From: UBA3537 sp045561735
GTDB lineage: Bacteria > Bacteroidota > Bacteroidia > Flavobacteriales > Flavobacteriaceae
Assembly: GCA_045561735.1 (NCBI GenBank)
Contig: JBJKXC010000022.1
Span: 15,646-79,645 of the forward strand
Reading direction: 5' to 3'
DNA length: 64,000 nucleotides
How positions within the stretch are numbered: position 1 is the stretch's first letter; each line of letters opens with the position of its first letter. Of this stretch, positions 44,562 to 52,747 are shown in pieces. The position numbers and the translations under genes are program-made. The notes under the pieces are model-generated. The model was not told where the DNA came from, made no database searches, and saw only the letters and a list, made by a program, of their open reading frames with translations.

Positions 44562-46001
44562 TTAGTTGTTTCGTCTTTGTTTTAATTCCAATTCTATTTG
44601 CGTTTCCATGTCTTTGTTAATTTCATAGAAAAATAACAAGCCTACCCCTAACAAAAATGGAATGGCAGGAAAAATACTCACCAATAATTTTGTACCAAGA
44701 ATGGCTTCGGATGCTTGGCCGGAGACACTGTTGGCATCGTAGCCATAGTAATCCAAAATTTTAGTGACCAAAGAACTCCCTATGGTGAGGCCCAGTTTTA
44801 AACCGACCATCATGGCCGAAAATATGATCGCAGTTGCTCTGCGGTTGTTTTTCCATTCGGAATAATCCGCCACATCAGCAATCATGGCCCACAACAACGG
44901 AATGGTGATTCCATAGAAAAACCCATGTAATATTTGAGATCCAAAAATTAGCTCAATAGAGGTCGGTTTAAAAAAGTTAAACAGTATGATAAACAATGTC
45001 GAAATGAATAAAAACAAACCGAAAACATTGCGTTTTCCATATTTATCAGCCAAGGCCTTAGACAACCCAATCCCGATTATCATAAATATAATACCCCCCG
45101 CATTGAACAAACCAAAGCCAGCAGATACTGGGTCGTTCCCAAAGAAGTTAATTCCAATACTAGATAAAAATTCTAACACAGGATTTATGAAGCTTGTCAA
45201 TCTTGAAGCATCTATAAAGTTTTCAAAATAATACACATAACTACCACCTTTCATGGCCAAAGACACAAAAGTTAAGGTAGTTAAACTCAACATTATAATC
45301 CAAGGTTTATTTTTTACCAAGTCTGTTAAATCCTCCGCAACTGTAGACTTTTGTTCTTCAGTTGGAACCACACGTTCACGTGTAGTGAAAAAAGTAATCA
45401 ATAACATAACGGTTCCAATGATGGCCAACCAAGTCATTACAATTTCGATTCCAACGGCTTTGTCGCCTTCTCCAGCGTAGATTATAATTGGCAACATGAA
45501 AACTTGTACAAAAAATTGGGCAAACATCACCGCCACAAAGCGGTAAGATGAAATGCTGTTGCGTTCTTTCATACTACCGGTAATGACCCCACTGAGCGCA
45601 GAATATGGCAAGTTACTTGCAGCGTACAGTAAAAGCAGTAAAGTGTAGGTAATAACTGCGTAAATCACCTTGCCTCTGTAACTAAAATCTGGGGTGCTAA
45701 AGGCTAGCACTGAAACAATACCCAATGGCACGGCTGTCCAAAGAATCCAAGGCCGAAATTTACCCCATTTAGAATTTGTACGGTCAGCGATAGCACCTAC
45801 TATAGGATTGAATCCAAAAGCGGCGACGGTTCCTACTATAAACATAATGGCCGTTGCATCATTGGCATCTAACTTGTAGATATCCGTGTAAAAATAGGCC
45901 AAGTAGGTCATCAAGGTTTGAAATACCAAATTGGCGGCCAAGTCCCCTAGACTGTAACCAATTTTTTCAATAATGGATAATTTTTCGGAAGTTGATTTCA
46001 T
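44562..46001 (-). CDS. GPH-family glycoside-pentoside-hexuronide:cation symporter
   Basis: A 479-residue inner-membrane transporter related to MelB, XylP and XynB. KIGYSLGDLAANLVFQTLMTYL (core GYSLGDLAANLVFQ) at the N-terminus, then NPIVGAIADRTNSKWGKFRPWILW (core GAIADRTNSKWGKFRPW) are the family signature. SNLPYSALSGVIT and ADVADYSEWKNNRRATAIIFS (core ADVADYSEWKNNRRA) follow. Twelve helices can be traced. In this setting it should import xylo-oligosaccharides. It starts 18 bp after the GH10 gene and ends 5 bp before the cytoplasmic GH43, placing uptake and hydrolysis side by side. Confidence 0.94.
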   Translation of the reverse strand: MKSTSEKLSIIEKIGYSLGDLAANLVFQTLMTYLAYFYTDIYKLDANDATAIMFIVGTVAAFGFNPIVGAIADRTNSKWGKFRPWILWTAVPLGIVSVLAFSTPDFSYRGKVIYAVITYTLLLLLYAASNLPYSALSGVITGSMKERNSISSYRFVAVMFAQFFVQVFMLPIIIYAGEGDKAVGIEIVMTWLAIIGTVMLLITFFTTRERVVPTEEQKSTVAEDLTDLVKNKPWIIMLSLTTLTFVSLAMKGGSYVYYFENFIDASRLTSFINPVLEFLSSIGINFFGNDPVSAGFGLFNAGGIIFMIIGIGLSKALADKYGKRNVFGLFLFISTLFIILFNFFKPTSIELIFGSQILHGFFYGITIPLLWAMIADVADYSEWKNNRRATAIIFSAMMVGLKLGLTIGSSLVTKILDYYGYDANSVSGQASEAILGTKLLVSIFPAIPFLLGVGLLFFYEINKDMETQIELELKQRRNN

Positions 46002-46019
46002 AGGAAAATTTTTAATGGT

Positions 46020-47168
46020 TTATGGCTTTGTATTAACGCCTAGGAGACGCTCATAGGCCACTTTAGGTTGGTAGTCTCTATCAAATAAAAGCGGATAGTT
46101 GGTGCGCCCTTTTATGGGCCAATCGTTAAGCCAAGAATGTTTGTCCATTACGCCCCAAAGGGTAACCCTATTTATTTTATCACTGTGTTTGACAAAAAGA
46201 TTAAAAATATCTTGGTAACGCTTTGCTAACTTTTCTTGAACGGCATCTGGCAATCCATTCGGGTATGGATTCATTTTTGGATCGCCTTCAAACTTTGAGA
46301 AATTTTGAGTCACTTCGGCACCAACCATTTCCCAAGGATTGGGAAGCACAGAAATGTCAAGCTCTGTAAAAGAGACGGAAACACCTTCAGCATGTATATC
46401 CAAAATAATTTGTTCTATTTCTTCTAAGCTTGGTGATTTTAAATCCCAATGGGCTTGCACCCCGACCCCGTTAATCTTGGTGCCATTGGATTTGAAGTTT
46501 TTAACCATTTTAAGAACAGCGGCTCTCTTTTCAGGTTTGTAAAGATTGTAATCATTGTAGATTAAATCGGCATCTGGATCTGCTTTCTCTGTTATTCTAA
46601 AAACCTCTTCAATGTAATTTTCACCCATGTTTTTATAAAAAACTGACGCTCTCAAACTACCATCCTCTTCAAAAGCCTCATTAACCACGTCCCAAGCATC
46701 AATTTTTCCTTTATAGCGAGACACCAGTCTATTGATATGGTTATCAACATGTTTTCTTGCTTCAGCACTGTTGTCGATGTTTTGCATAAAATCTGCGAGC
46801 TGAGCATGCCAAACCAAAGCGTGTCCAACAATGTACATGTTATTTTTAAGGCCCATTTCAACATACTTATCTGCTGCTTTAAAATTGAACTTGTTAGGCT
46901 TAGGCTGAATAAACATCCATTTTAAAGAGTTCTCAGGTGTGATTGTATTGAATTCACTATTTACAATTGTAGCGGATTTTGGATCCAAACCTAAAATAGT
47001 ATTTTCGTTAATGGCCGCCCCTAAATAAAATAAATCTTTAAAATGCGCCCCTAATGACAACTTATTGGAAGGTTCAGAAACAAGTTTATTGGCACAACCG
47101 ATAAAACAAATTAGACCACAGATAAATATTATAAAGATTGGTTTATTTAAATTTTTCATCGTTTTCAT
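46020..47168 (-). CDS. GH10 endo-1,4-beta-xylanase lipoprotein
   Basis: A 382-residue retaining xylanase with a lipoprotein signal (FICGLICFIGC, Cys25). The TIM barrel shows NSEFNTITPENSLKW (core FNTITPENSLKW), VGHALVWHAQ, acid/base Glu164 in WDVVNEAFEEDG and nucleophile Glu269 in SFTELDIS, then TLWGVMDKHSWLNDWP. It lacks a T9SS tail and binding modules, so it is probably membrane anchored and works on oligosaccharides brought in by SusCD or at the surface. An alternative start is the Met at residue 4. It is 19 bp after the beta-helix gene and 18 bp before the GPH symporter. This is the clearest evidence that the locus targets xylan. Confidence 0.97.
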   Translation of the reverse strand: MKTMKNLNKPIFIIFICGLICFIGCANKLVSEPSNKLSLGAHFKDLFYLGAAINENTILGLDPKSATIVNSEFNTITPENSLKWMFIQPKPNKFNFKAADKYVEMGLKNNMYIVGHALVWHAQLADFMQNIDNSAEARKHVDNHINRLVSRYKGKIDAWDVVNEAFEEDGSLRASVFYKNMGENYIEEVFRITEKADPDADLIYNDYNLYKPEKRAAVLKMVKNFKSNGTKINGVGVQAHWDLKSPSLEEIEQIILDIHAEGVSVSFTELDISVLPNPWEMVGAEVTQNFSKFEGDPKMNPYPNGLPDAVQEKLAKRYQDIFNLFVKHSDKINRVTLWGVMDKHSWLNDWPIKGRTNYPLLFDRDYQPKVAYERLLGVNTKP

Positions 47169-47187
47169 TTTTTGAATATTCTAAAAA

Positions 47188-49482
47188 TCAGTGTTTCAAA
47201 AATTTAAGCGTTTGGAAACTGTTGGTGTATTGGTTGCGAATATTCAACAAGTAAATCCCCGTACTAAGGCTTGAAACGTCCAAGGTTAACGTTTTATTTA
47301 GTGTATGTTCTTTATTGGGGAGTTGGTAATATTTTCCCAACAAGTCCATGACCTCAATCTGGTCATTAGCAGTGTATTTTGAAATCGTTATTTGGTTATT
47401 TGCAGGGTTGGGGTAAAGAAAAACGTAGCCATCCTGAGTATCATTATCCCAAACTCCAGCGGTTGCGTTTATAAACTCGTAGGCACCAATGTCAACGATA
47501 TCATTACCGTTAATGTTAGAAAAATCAACCTCAGCAGACCCTTGCGGTACCAAAGTAAAATCATCTATGTAAAAATCGCTAACAACTCCATCTCCAACAT
47601 TCGGTCCTTTGACATATGCAAACATACTGTCATTCGATGGATATGTGAAATCCCCGGTCAAAAGTGTCCAACCCTGGTCATTTACAGCAGTACTGGTTGT
47701 TACAGAAGTGTAAGTGTTCAATGCAGTGTTTTTGATGGTTATTTGAGCATTTCCAGAACCCCCGCTGGCTAATTTCACCCAAACATAAAACGTATAGGTT
47801 TCCCCGACATCTAGTAGATTGTCCAATATCAATTTAGGACTGTGCCAATTGGCGGTTCGATTGGTAACCGAAAGGCAGTAATCTCCTGATTTTGAAGTTT
47901 CCGTAGAGTATGTCAAAGTGGGAGACCCAAAGTGAGACCAGCCACCAAATGAATTTTCAAAACTTGTATAAGAAATAGCATTGGGCAGTGTTGGTCTTGG
48001 ATTACCCAGAAAGTCATCTAATGGAGAATAATTTGAATCTCCGGCATTGATGGCTGGAGAATTTTCTGTGAGCTCAAAATTAGCTTGGCTTATATCGATA
48101 GCACCATTAACAAAACTAGGAACTTGAGTAAATAGAGGGTCTACATTAATCATATTACAACAAGATATAAAATTGTAAGGAACGCCATTATCATCAGATG
48201 GTAATTTTCCATTTAAAAAAATATTATTTAAAACAGGTCTAATACCCGAAATATTAGGAAGTTCTATGGCTGAAAATAAATTATCTCGAGTTACTACAAT
48301 ATTGTTAGCAACGGTCACATTTTGAACTTTATTGGCTTTAATACCTCCTACTTTTTGACCTCTGTGAGCTGGGTTTCCATTAGCTACAGAAATATCTTGA
48401 ATGATCTCATGAACCCCATTGTAATACATGGTATTGTTCTGAATAATCGCAGACGCTCCTAAAGAATTATCAAAATTGATTCCATTTTTTCCATTATTTA
48501 CACAAACATTGTTTTCAAATAAAAAAGTTCCATAATAATTATCATCACTTCGAGTGACGTACAAACCTTGGCCATCTAAAATGTTATTATAGGTTGCTGT
48601 ACCATAATTTGGATTAGTATTTCCTGAATTTTCAGGCAATTGGGTTACATAAAAAGGAATTCGATTCCAGTTGTTATAAACTAAATTACCACGCATAACC
48701 ATTTTAATATCCGTTCCATTGTCAGCTTCCGAGGAAGCAATAGTTTCAGCAAAGACAACCGCAGATGAAGCCGAAGAGGTCCACCAAGTTGTATTGTAAA
48801 CTTCGTTATATTCAATTGTAATATGATCGGAGTCATTGAATCGAATTCCAGAGCCACCCGTATCATGAACAATATTGTTGCGAATAATAATGTGATGGTG
48901 CGCACCATAACCACCCCAAATCCCCTTTCCAGAAAAATAAGTGTGGTTATAATTGATGTCATCATTAGGATCAGAAGCCGCCAAAACCTTATATTCTCTA
49001 TCTGCATATGCTTCGGCATAAGTAATGGATGTTCCTGGTCCAACAACTTCAAAACCTTCTATAATAATATAGTTCATATTATTTGAAATAACTATTCCAC
49101 CCCTGCCATCAAATTGAATCAAAGGAGAATGACCAGGGTAATTTTTTAAAGTAATATAAGCCCCTTCAGTTCCAGACTTATTGATCGTCACAACATGATT
49201 GTTATTCATATTCGTTTTGGTGGCAGTGTCCACCGTTCCATACCCATTATTTTGATAGGTTCCATTCATCACAAATACTGTGCCTCCTGGATTGACAAAT
49301 GAGATTGCTCTATTTATTGTCTGAAATGGAGCTGATTCTGAGCCATTGTTGGAATCAGAACCATGATTCGATGACACATAATAATCTTGTGAAAAAATCA
49401 GTCCAAAAAACATTAAAAAAAACAAGATTTTGATATTTTTTGACAATATTACATTTTGAAAATAATTAAATTTAAAAGTCAT
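47188..49482 (-). CDS. Secreted right-handed beta-helix protein with CBM-like module and T9SS tail
   Basis: A 764-residue secreted protein. After the signal (ending LIFSQ) it begins DYYVSSNHGSDSNNGSESAP, a start common to DUF1565/PL6-like parallel beta-helix proteins. Residues about 30-485 carry many beta-helix rungs (NNIVHDTGGSGIRFNDSDH, EYNEVYNTTWW, NNVCVNNGKNGINF). A CBM4_9-like jellyroll follows at about 495-655 (YTSFENSFGGWSHFG to FYIDDFTLV), then NDIVDIGAYEF and a T9SS domain with FLYPNPANNQITI. It could be a polysaccharide lyase, an epimerase or a glycoside hydrolase of the beta-helix type; I see no diagnostic catalytic set. It follows a 135-bp gap with inverted repeats, perhaps a promoter, and leads the GH10-GPH-GH43 run. 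Confidence 0.82.
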   Translation of the reverse strand: MTFKFNYFQNVILSKNIKILFFLMFFGLIFSQDYYVSSNHGSDSNNGSESAPFQTINRAISFVNPGGTVFVMNGTYQNNGYGTVDTATKTNMNNNHVVTINKSGTEGAYITLKNYPGHSPLIQFDGRGGIVISNNMNYIIIEGFEVVGPGTSITYAEAYADREYKVLAASDPNDDINYNHTYFSGKGIWGGYGAHHHIIIRNNIVHDTGGSGIRFNDSDHITIEYNEVYNTTWWTSSASSAVVFAETIASSEADNGTDIKMVMRGNLVYNNWNRIPFYVTQLPENSGNTNPNYGTATYNNILDGQGLYVTRSDDNYYGTFLFENNVCVNNGKNGINFDNSLGASAIIQNNTMYYNGVHEIIQDISVANGNPAHRGQKVGGIKANKVQNVTVANNIVVTRDNLFSAIELPNISGIRPVLNNIFLNGKLPSDDNGVPYNFISCCNMINVDPLFTQVPSFVNGAIDISQANFELTENSPAINAGDSNYSPLDDFLGNPRPTLPNAISYTSFENSFGGWSHFGSPTLTYSTETSKSGDYCLSVTNRTANWHSPKLILDNLLDVGETYTFYVWVKLASGGSGNAQITIKNTALNTYTSVTTSTAVNDQGWTLLTGDFTYPSNDSMFAYVKGPNVGDGVVSDFYIDDFTLVPQGSAEVDFSNINGNDIVDIGAYEFINATAGVWDNDTQDGYVFLYPNPANNQITISKYTANDQIEVMDLLGKYYQLPNKEHTLNKTLTLDVSSLSTGIYLLNIRNQYTNSFQTLKFLKH

Positions 49483-49574
49483 TTTATCTGGCTAATTATT
49501 GATATTAAAAATTTAAACCCATAAGTTATATTTACTTAGAATATTTGAGTATGGGCCTATCAAATATGGGACGA

Positions 49575-49592
49575 TTGATCTCTAAAGATCAA
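49575..49592. repeat. Perfect inverted repeat in the gap between sulfatase and beta-helix genes
   Basis: TTGATCT (49575-49581) and AGATCAA (49586-49592) form a 7-bp stem with a CTAA loop. Nearby CCCATA and TATGGG also form a looser pair around 49518-49556. No U-tract follows on the minus strand, so this is more likely an operator-like or RNA-processing element than a terminator. It lies in the 135-bp space where a second promoter of the PUL could sit. Confidence 0.4.
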
Positions 49593-49617
49593 ATTACAAC
49601 ATAAATATACATTAATA

Positions 49618-51063
49618 TCATTTTACTTTTAGGGGGTCCTGGTTTACAAAATCCCGCATCACCTTTAATTTCTTGCTATATTTATCAACTAATGCTGCAT
49701 TTTCAGCACGTTTAGAAATGTCTATATTTTGCTTCAAATCAACATTTAGATCATAAAGCATATTTCCTAAATATTGTTCTCCTTGAAAAAATTCTGTGTA
49801 GGAATAATTTTTATCCACCACAGCCTCGCCTTGCTTATAGCGGGTGTAAATTTCATCTTTCATATTGACCGATGGATTTTCCATAACAGCTATTAAACTT
49901 TCTCCGTGAATATATATAGGAGGAGTAATTCCTGTCAATTCGCAAAGCGTTGGATACACATCCACCAGTTCTGTAAAAGAATTTGTTGTTTGATTTTTAG
50001 CAAAACCAGGCGAGGAAATAATAAAAGGAATCTTTATGGCCTCATAAAAGGTACTGTGTTTACACCAGAAACCGTGCTCCCCTAAAAAAAACCCATGATC
50101 GCTCCACAAAATAATTGTAGTATTATCTCTTAAACCCAATGCATCCAGACCATCAATTAAATCTCCAATCAAGGCATCCATATAACTCACACTGGCATAA
50201 TAGCCGTGGACGAGATTTCTGGACATTTCATCACTTAATAAGCCTTTGCTAGGAATGTCTAAATACATGTTTCTCAACTCCGCATTATCATGCTGGGCAT
50301 GCATGGCAATATAGGGTGAATTTTCTGGTTGATAAGCATTGTCTGCCAAAGGAACTTCATTGTGATCATACAGGTCCCAATATTTTTTAGGCTGAATGAA
50401 AGGCAGATGTGGAGAAACATATCCAACCGCCATAAAAAAAGGTTTGTCTTCTGCTTTTAATACTTTCATTTTATCCAAGGCTCTTTGCGTTACTTTACCA
50501 TCATTATAAGCGTAATCGTCAACTTCTGGAAACTCAAATGCTGGCCCCTTTCGACCATGCTCTCCAAATTCTCCATTGCGCTTTCGCTCCTGAGCTTTAG
50601 GATCTTGGTAATCTGCTTGATGGGCACCTCCATCATTTTCAGACCAATATTCGCCCGTATCATCTGGATAGTGATATATTTTGCCATAGGATATCGTTTC
50701 GTAGCCATTTTCCATAAAAAGTTGATTCAAACTGATGGCATTGGGCGTATCTTTAGAGGCCCTGGAAGTATAATCGTTAAAGCGTTTTTGACTGGGTCGT
50801 ATGCCGGTCATGATGCTGGCCCGACTCGCGCCACAAACTGCAATATTTGTAAAAGCATTATTGAATTGAAGGCCTTCAGTAGCCAATTTATCAATATTTG
50901 GGGTAATCATTTGGGACTCACCATAAGAATTGATTTTTGGTCTAAAATCATCAATAGAAATAAAAAGAATATTATGGTTTTTTGTACCAGTCTGTGCATT
51001 TACAAAATTAGATGAAAGTAGCAAGCCCAAAATGAGTAGAATGTGGTTAATTATTTTTTTCAT
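49618..51063 (-). CDS. Sulfatase, iduronate-2-sulfatase-like (S1 family)
   Basis: A 481-residue sulfatase. The start is set at the ATG at 51063 (MKKIINHILLILGLLLSS, a good signal peptide ending near VNAQ); the frame is open for 52 more codons upstream, but that would overlap the preceding sulfatase gene and hide the signal. The metal pair is Asp38-Asp39 (SIDDF) and the maturation motif is C77-G-A-S-R81, the variant typical of bacterial iduronate-2-sulfatase-like enzymes. FMAVGYVSPHLPFIQPKKYW and WSDHGFFLGEHGFWCKHSTFYE (core DHGFFLGEHGFWCKH) fit that group. The native substrate here is not an iduronate; a sulfated pentose or uronate of the PUL glycan is plausible. It starts 13 bp after the previous sulfatase. 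Confidence 0.93.
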   Translation of the reverse strand: MKKIINHILLILGLLLSSNFVNAQTGTKNHNILFISIDDFRPKINSYGESQMITPNIDKLATEGLQFNNAFTNIAVCGASRASIMTGIRPSQKRFNDYTSRASKDTPNAISLNQLFMENGYETISYGKIYHYPDDTGEYWSENDGGAHQADYQDPKAQERKRNGEFGEHGRKGPAFEFPEVDDYAYNDGKVTQRALDKMKVLKAEDKPFFMAVGYVSPHLPFIQPKKYWDLYDHNEVPLADNAYQPENSPYIAMHAQHDNAELRNMYLDIPSKGLLSDEMSRNLVHGYYASVSYMDALIGDLIDGLDALGLRDNTTIILWSDHGFFLGEHGFWCKHSTFYEAIKIPFIISSPGFAKNQTTNSFTELVDVYPTLCELTGITPPIYIHGESLIAVMENPSVNMKDEIYTRYKQGEAVVDKNYSYTEFFQGEQYLGNMLYDLNVDLKQNIDISKRAENAALVDKYSKKLKVMRDFVNQDPLKVK

Positions 51064-51076
51064 AATACAAATGGAT

Positions 51077-52738
51077 TTAATTTTTAAATGTAATGTTCGA
51101 GGCTTTATAACCAATACGAATGGCGCGTGCGCATATTTTTTCTTGCGGTTGTAACAAAAAAGGCTTTGAATAAAGTTGCCAGTAATCCGTGCCAATGGCA
51201 TCTGAAAGCTGATAAGCAATAGAAGCGCCTTCTGTTAGACAACTTAAAACAATGGTATTGTTCTGTAGCTGAATCTTTACGTCCGCTGTAACTGGTTGAA
51301 CCATCCCTGGCCAAAATTCGCGAATGATATCACTCTCTGGCGTAAGGCCACGGTCTTTTATTGCGGCCTGCCACTGACTGAGTTTAGTTCTCAACAACTT
51401 TAATTTTTCGGCATGCGCAGGGTCATTAGCTAAGTTATGAACCTCATAGGGGTCATTTTTTAGATCATAAAGTTCTTCTAGAGGCTTCGTCTTCATGAAT
51501 ATATAAGCAGCATCTCCTTCAAGTTTTCCTGCAGCATCTAATTCAATCAAACGCTTATTCATCGGAATTTTTTCTCTGTATTTATTCCTGTAAATCAATG
51601 GCAGCTGCGGCATAAAATTCTTGATGTAAACATAACGGCCGTCCAAAACAGAACGCTGCATATCGGTAGACTCATCAAAACGATCGGCTGAACCATAAAT
51701 ATAATCTCTTGGGGCTTCTTCAAAAGGGCCCGCAAAAGCCTTTCCATCCATATATGTTGGTGGTTTTTGGCCTGTCAAAGATAGTACTGTCGGACCTAAA
51801 TCCATTAATGAAACCATGCGCGATTCGGTTTCACCTGCACGATAACCATCTGGGTAACGGATGATCAAAGGCACGTGAAGACCACTGTCTCCAACGGCTC
51901 TTTTTTGTCGCAAAAGATTACCGCCGTGATCGCTCCAGAAGAAAATAACGGAATTCTCCATAACACCATCAGCTTCAAGCGCATCTAACAAAATGCCCAC
52001 CTCTTTATCCAAGGCTTCAATGTTTGAATTTTTACGTGCAATGCCTTCACGTACAATAGGGATATCGGCATAATAATCAGGAACTGGTACAGATGATGGA
52101 GCGACCGTCATGGGTTTGTCCTTACGCAGCCAAATTCGCGATTCGTGGGTCGTGTAATAATTTTTGACATAGAAAAAAGGGCGCCCTTCAGGCGCATTTT
52201 TATAGGATCCGCCCCCATAAACATCGTCCCAAGCTGTGAAAGGTGCATTGAACTGATAGTCACACTTGTTATCATTGACACAATAATAGCCCTGGGCTCT
52301 TAGATACTCTGGAAATGGTTTTACATAAGCAGGAGGCACCACCTCATAATCTGGAACATTTTTACCGGACTTGTCTAAAACCCCTTTGTTTTTTCTAAGC
52401 TTTATGTCTTCTGGCCATTTAAAATTGTTATGGTCACCCGTTCGCATATTGTGCGCCCCTAAACGTGCAGGGTACATGCCGGTAATGATAGAAAAACGAC
52501 TGGGCGCACAAACCCCAACCGTTGCATAAGCATTGGTATATTTGATGCCTTCATTTGCCAAACGGTCTATATTTGGGGTATGAACCGATTTATTGCCATA
52601 GGCACTTAAAACAGGTCCCATATCTTCACAGCTGATCCAAACGACATTTAATGGCTTTTTGGAAATCTTTTGCGCAAAGGAGGATGGAGTTGTAATAAGC
52701 AACAGTCCAAAAAATAAAAAGCTTTTAATCTGATTCAT
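51077..52738 (-). CDS. Sulfatase with C-terminal beta-sandwich (S1 family)
   Basis: A 553-residue sulfatase with signal peptide (ending SSFAQ). The metal-binding pair is Glu38-Asp39 (SCEDMG) rather than Asp-Asp, and the maturation motif is C77-A-P-S-R81, followed by FSIITGMYPARLGAHNMR. The second metal segment is FFWSDHGGNLLRQKRAVGDSG (core SDHGGNLLRQKR), typical of heparan-N-sulfatase-like members. After residue about 475 an extra domain (VKIQLQNNTIVLSC to AIRIGYKASNITFKN) resembles the C-terminal domain of chitobiases/hexosaminidases. It sits 9 bp after one sulfatase and 13 bp before another. The large YDLKNDPYEVHNLANDP segment is the usual S1 C-terminal marker. Substrate is unknown. Confidence 0.93.
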   Translation of the reverse strand: MNQIKSFLFFGLLLITTPSSFAQKISKKPLNVVWISCEDMGPVLSAYGNKSVHTPNIDRLANEGIKYTNAYATVGVCAPSRFSIITGMYPARLGAHNMRTGDHNNFKWPEDIKLRKNKGVLDKSGKNVPDYEVVPPAYVKPFPEYLRAQGYYCVNDNKCDYQFNAPFTAWDDVYGGGSYKNAPEGRPFFYVKNYYTTHESRIWLRKDKPMTVAPSSVPVPDYYADIPIVREGIARKNSNIEALDKEVGILLDALEADGVMENSVIFFWSDHGGNLLRQKRAVGDSGLHVPLIIRYPDGYRAGETESRMVSLMDLGPTVLSLTGQKPPTYMDGKAFAGPFEEAPRDYIYGSADRFDESTDMQRSVLDGRYVYIKNFMPQLPLIYRNKYREKIPMNKRLIELDAAGKLEGDAAYIFMKTKPLEELYDLKNDPYEVHNLANDPAHAEKLKLLRTKLSQWQAAIKDRGLTPESDIIREFWPGMVQPVTADVKIQLQNNTIVLSCLTEGASIAYQLSDAIGTDYWQLYSKPFLLQPQEKICARAIRIGYKASNITFKN

Positions 52739-52747
52739 TTTAAATGT

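Noticed and set aside
47392..47772. 126-codon open frame opposite the beta-helix/T9SS gene.
   Set aside because: It is antisense to conserved CBM and T9SS sequence, with no independent support.
50485..51015. 176-codon open frame on the plus strand, opposite a sulfatase.
   Set aside because: It is antisense to a well-supported sulfatase, with hydrophobic low-quality sequence and no recognisable motif.
51064..51219. N-terminal extension of the sulfatase at 49618 by 52 codons.
   Set aside because: It overlaps the end of the previous sulfatase gene and hides the signal peptide starting at 51063.
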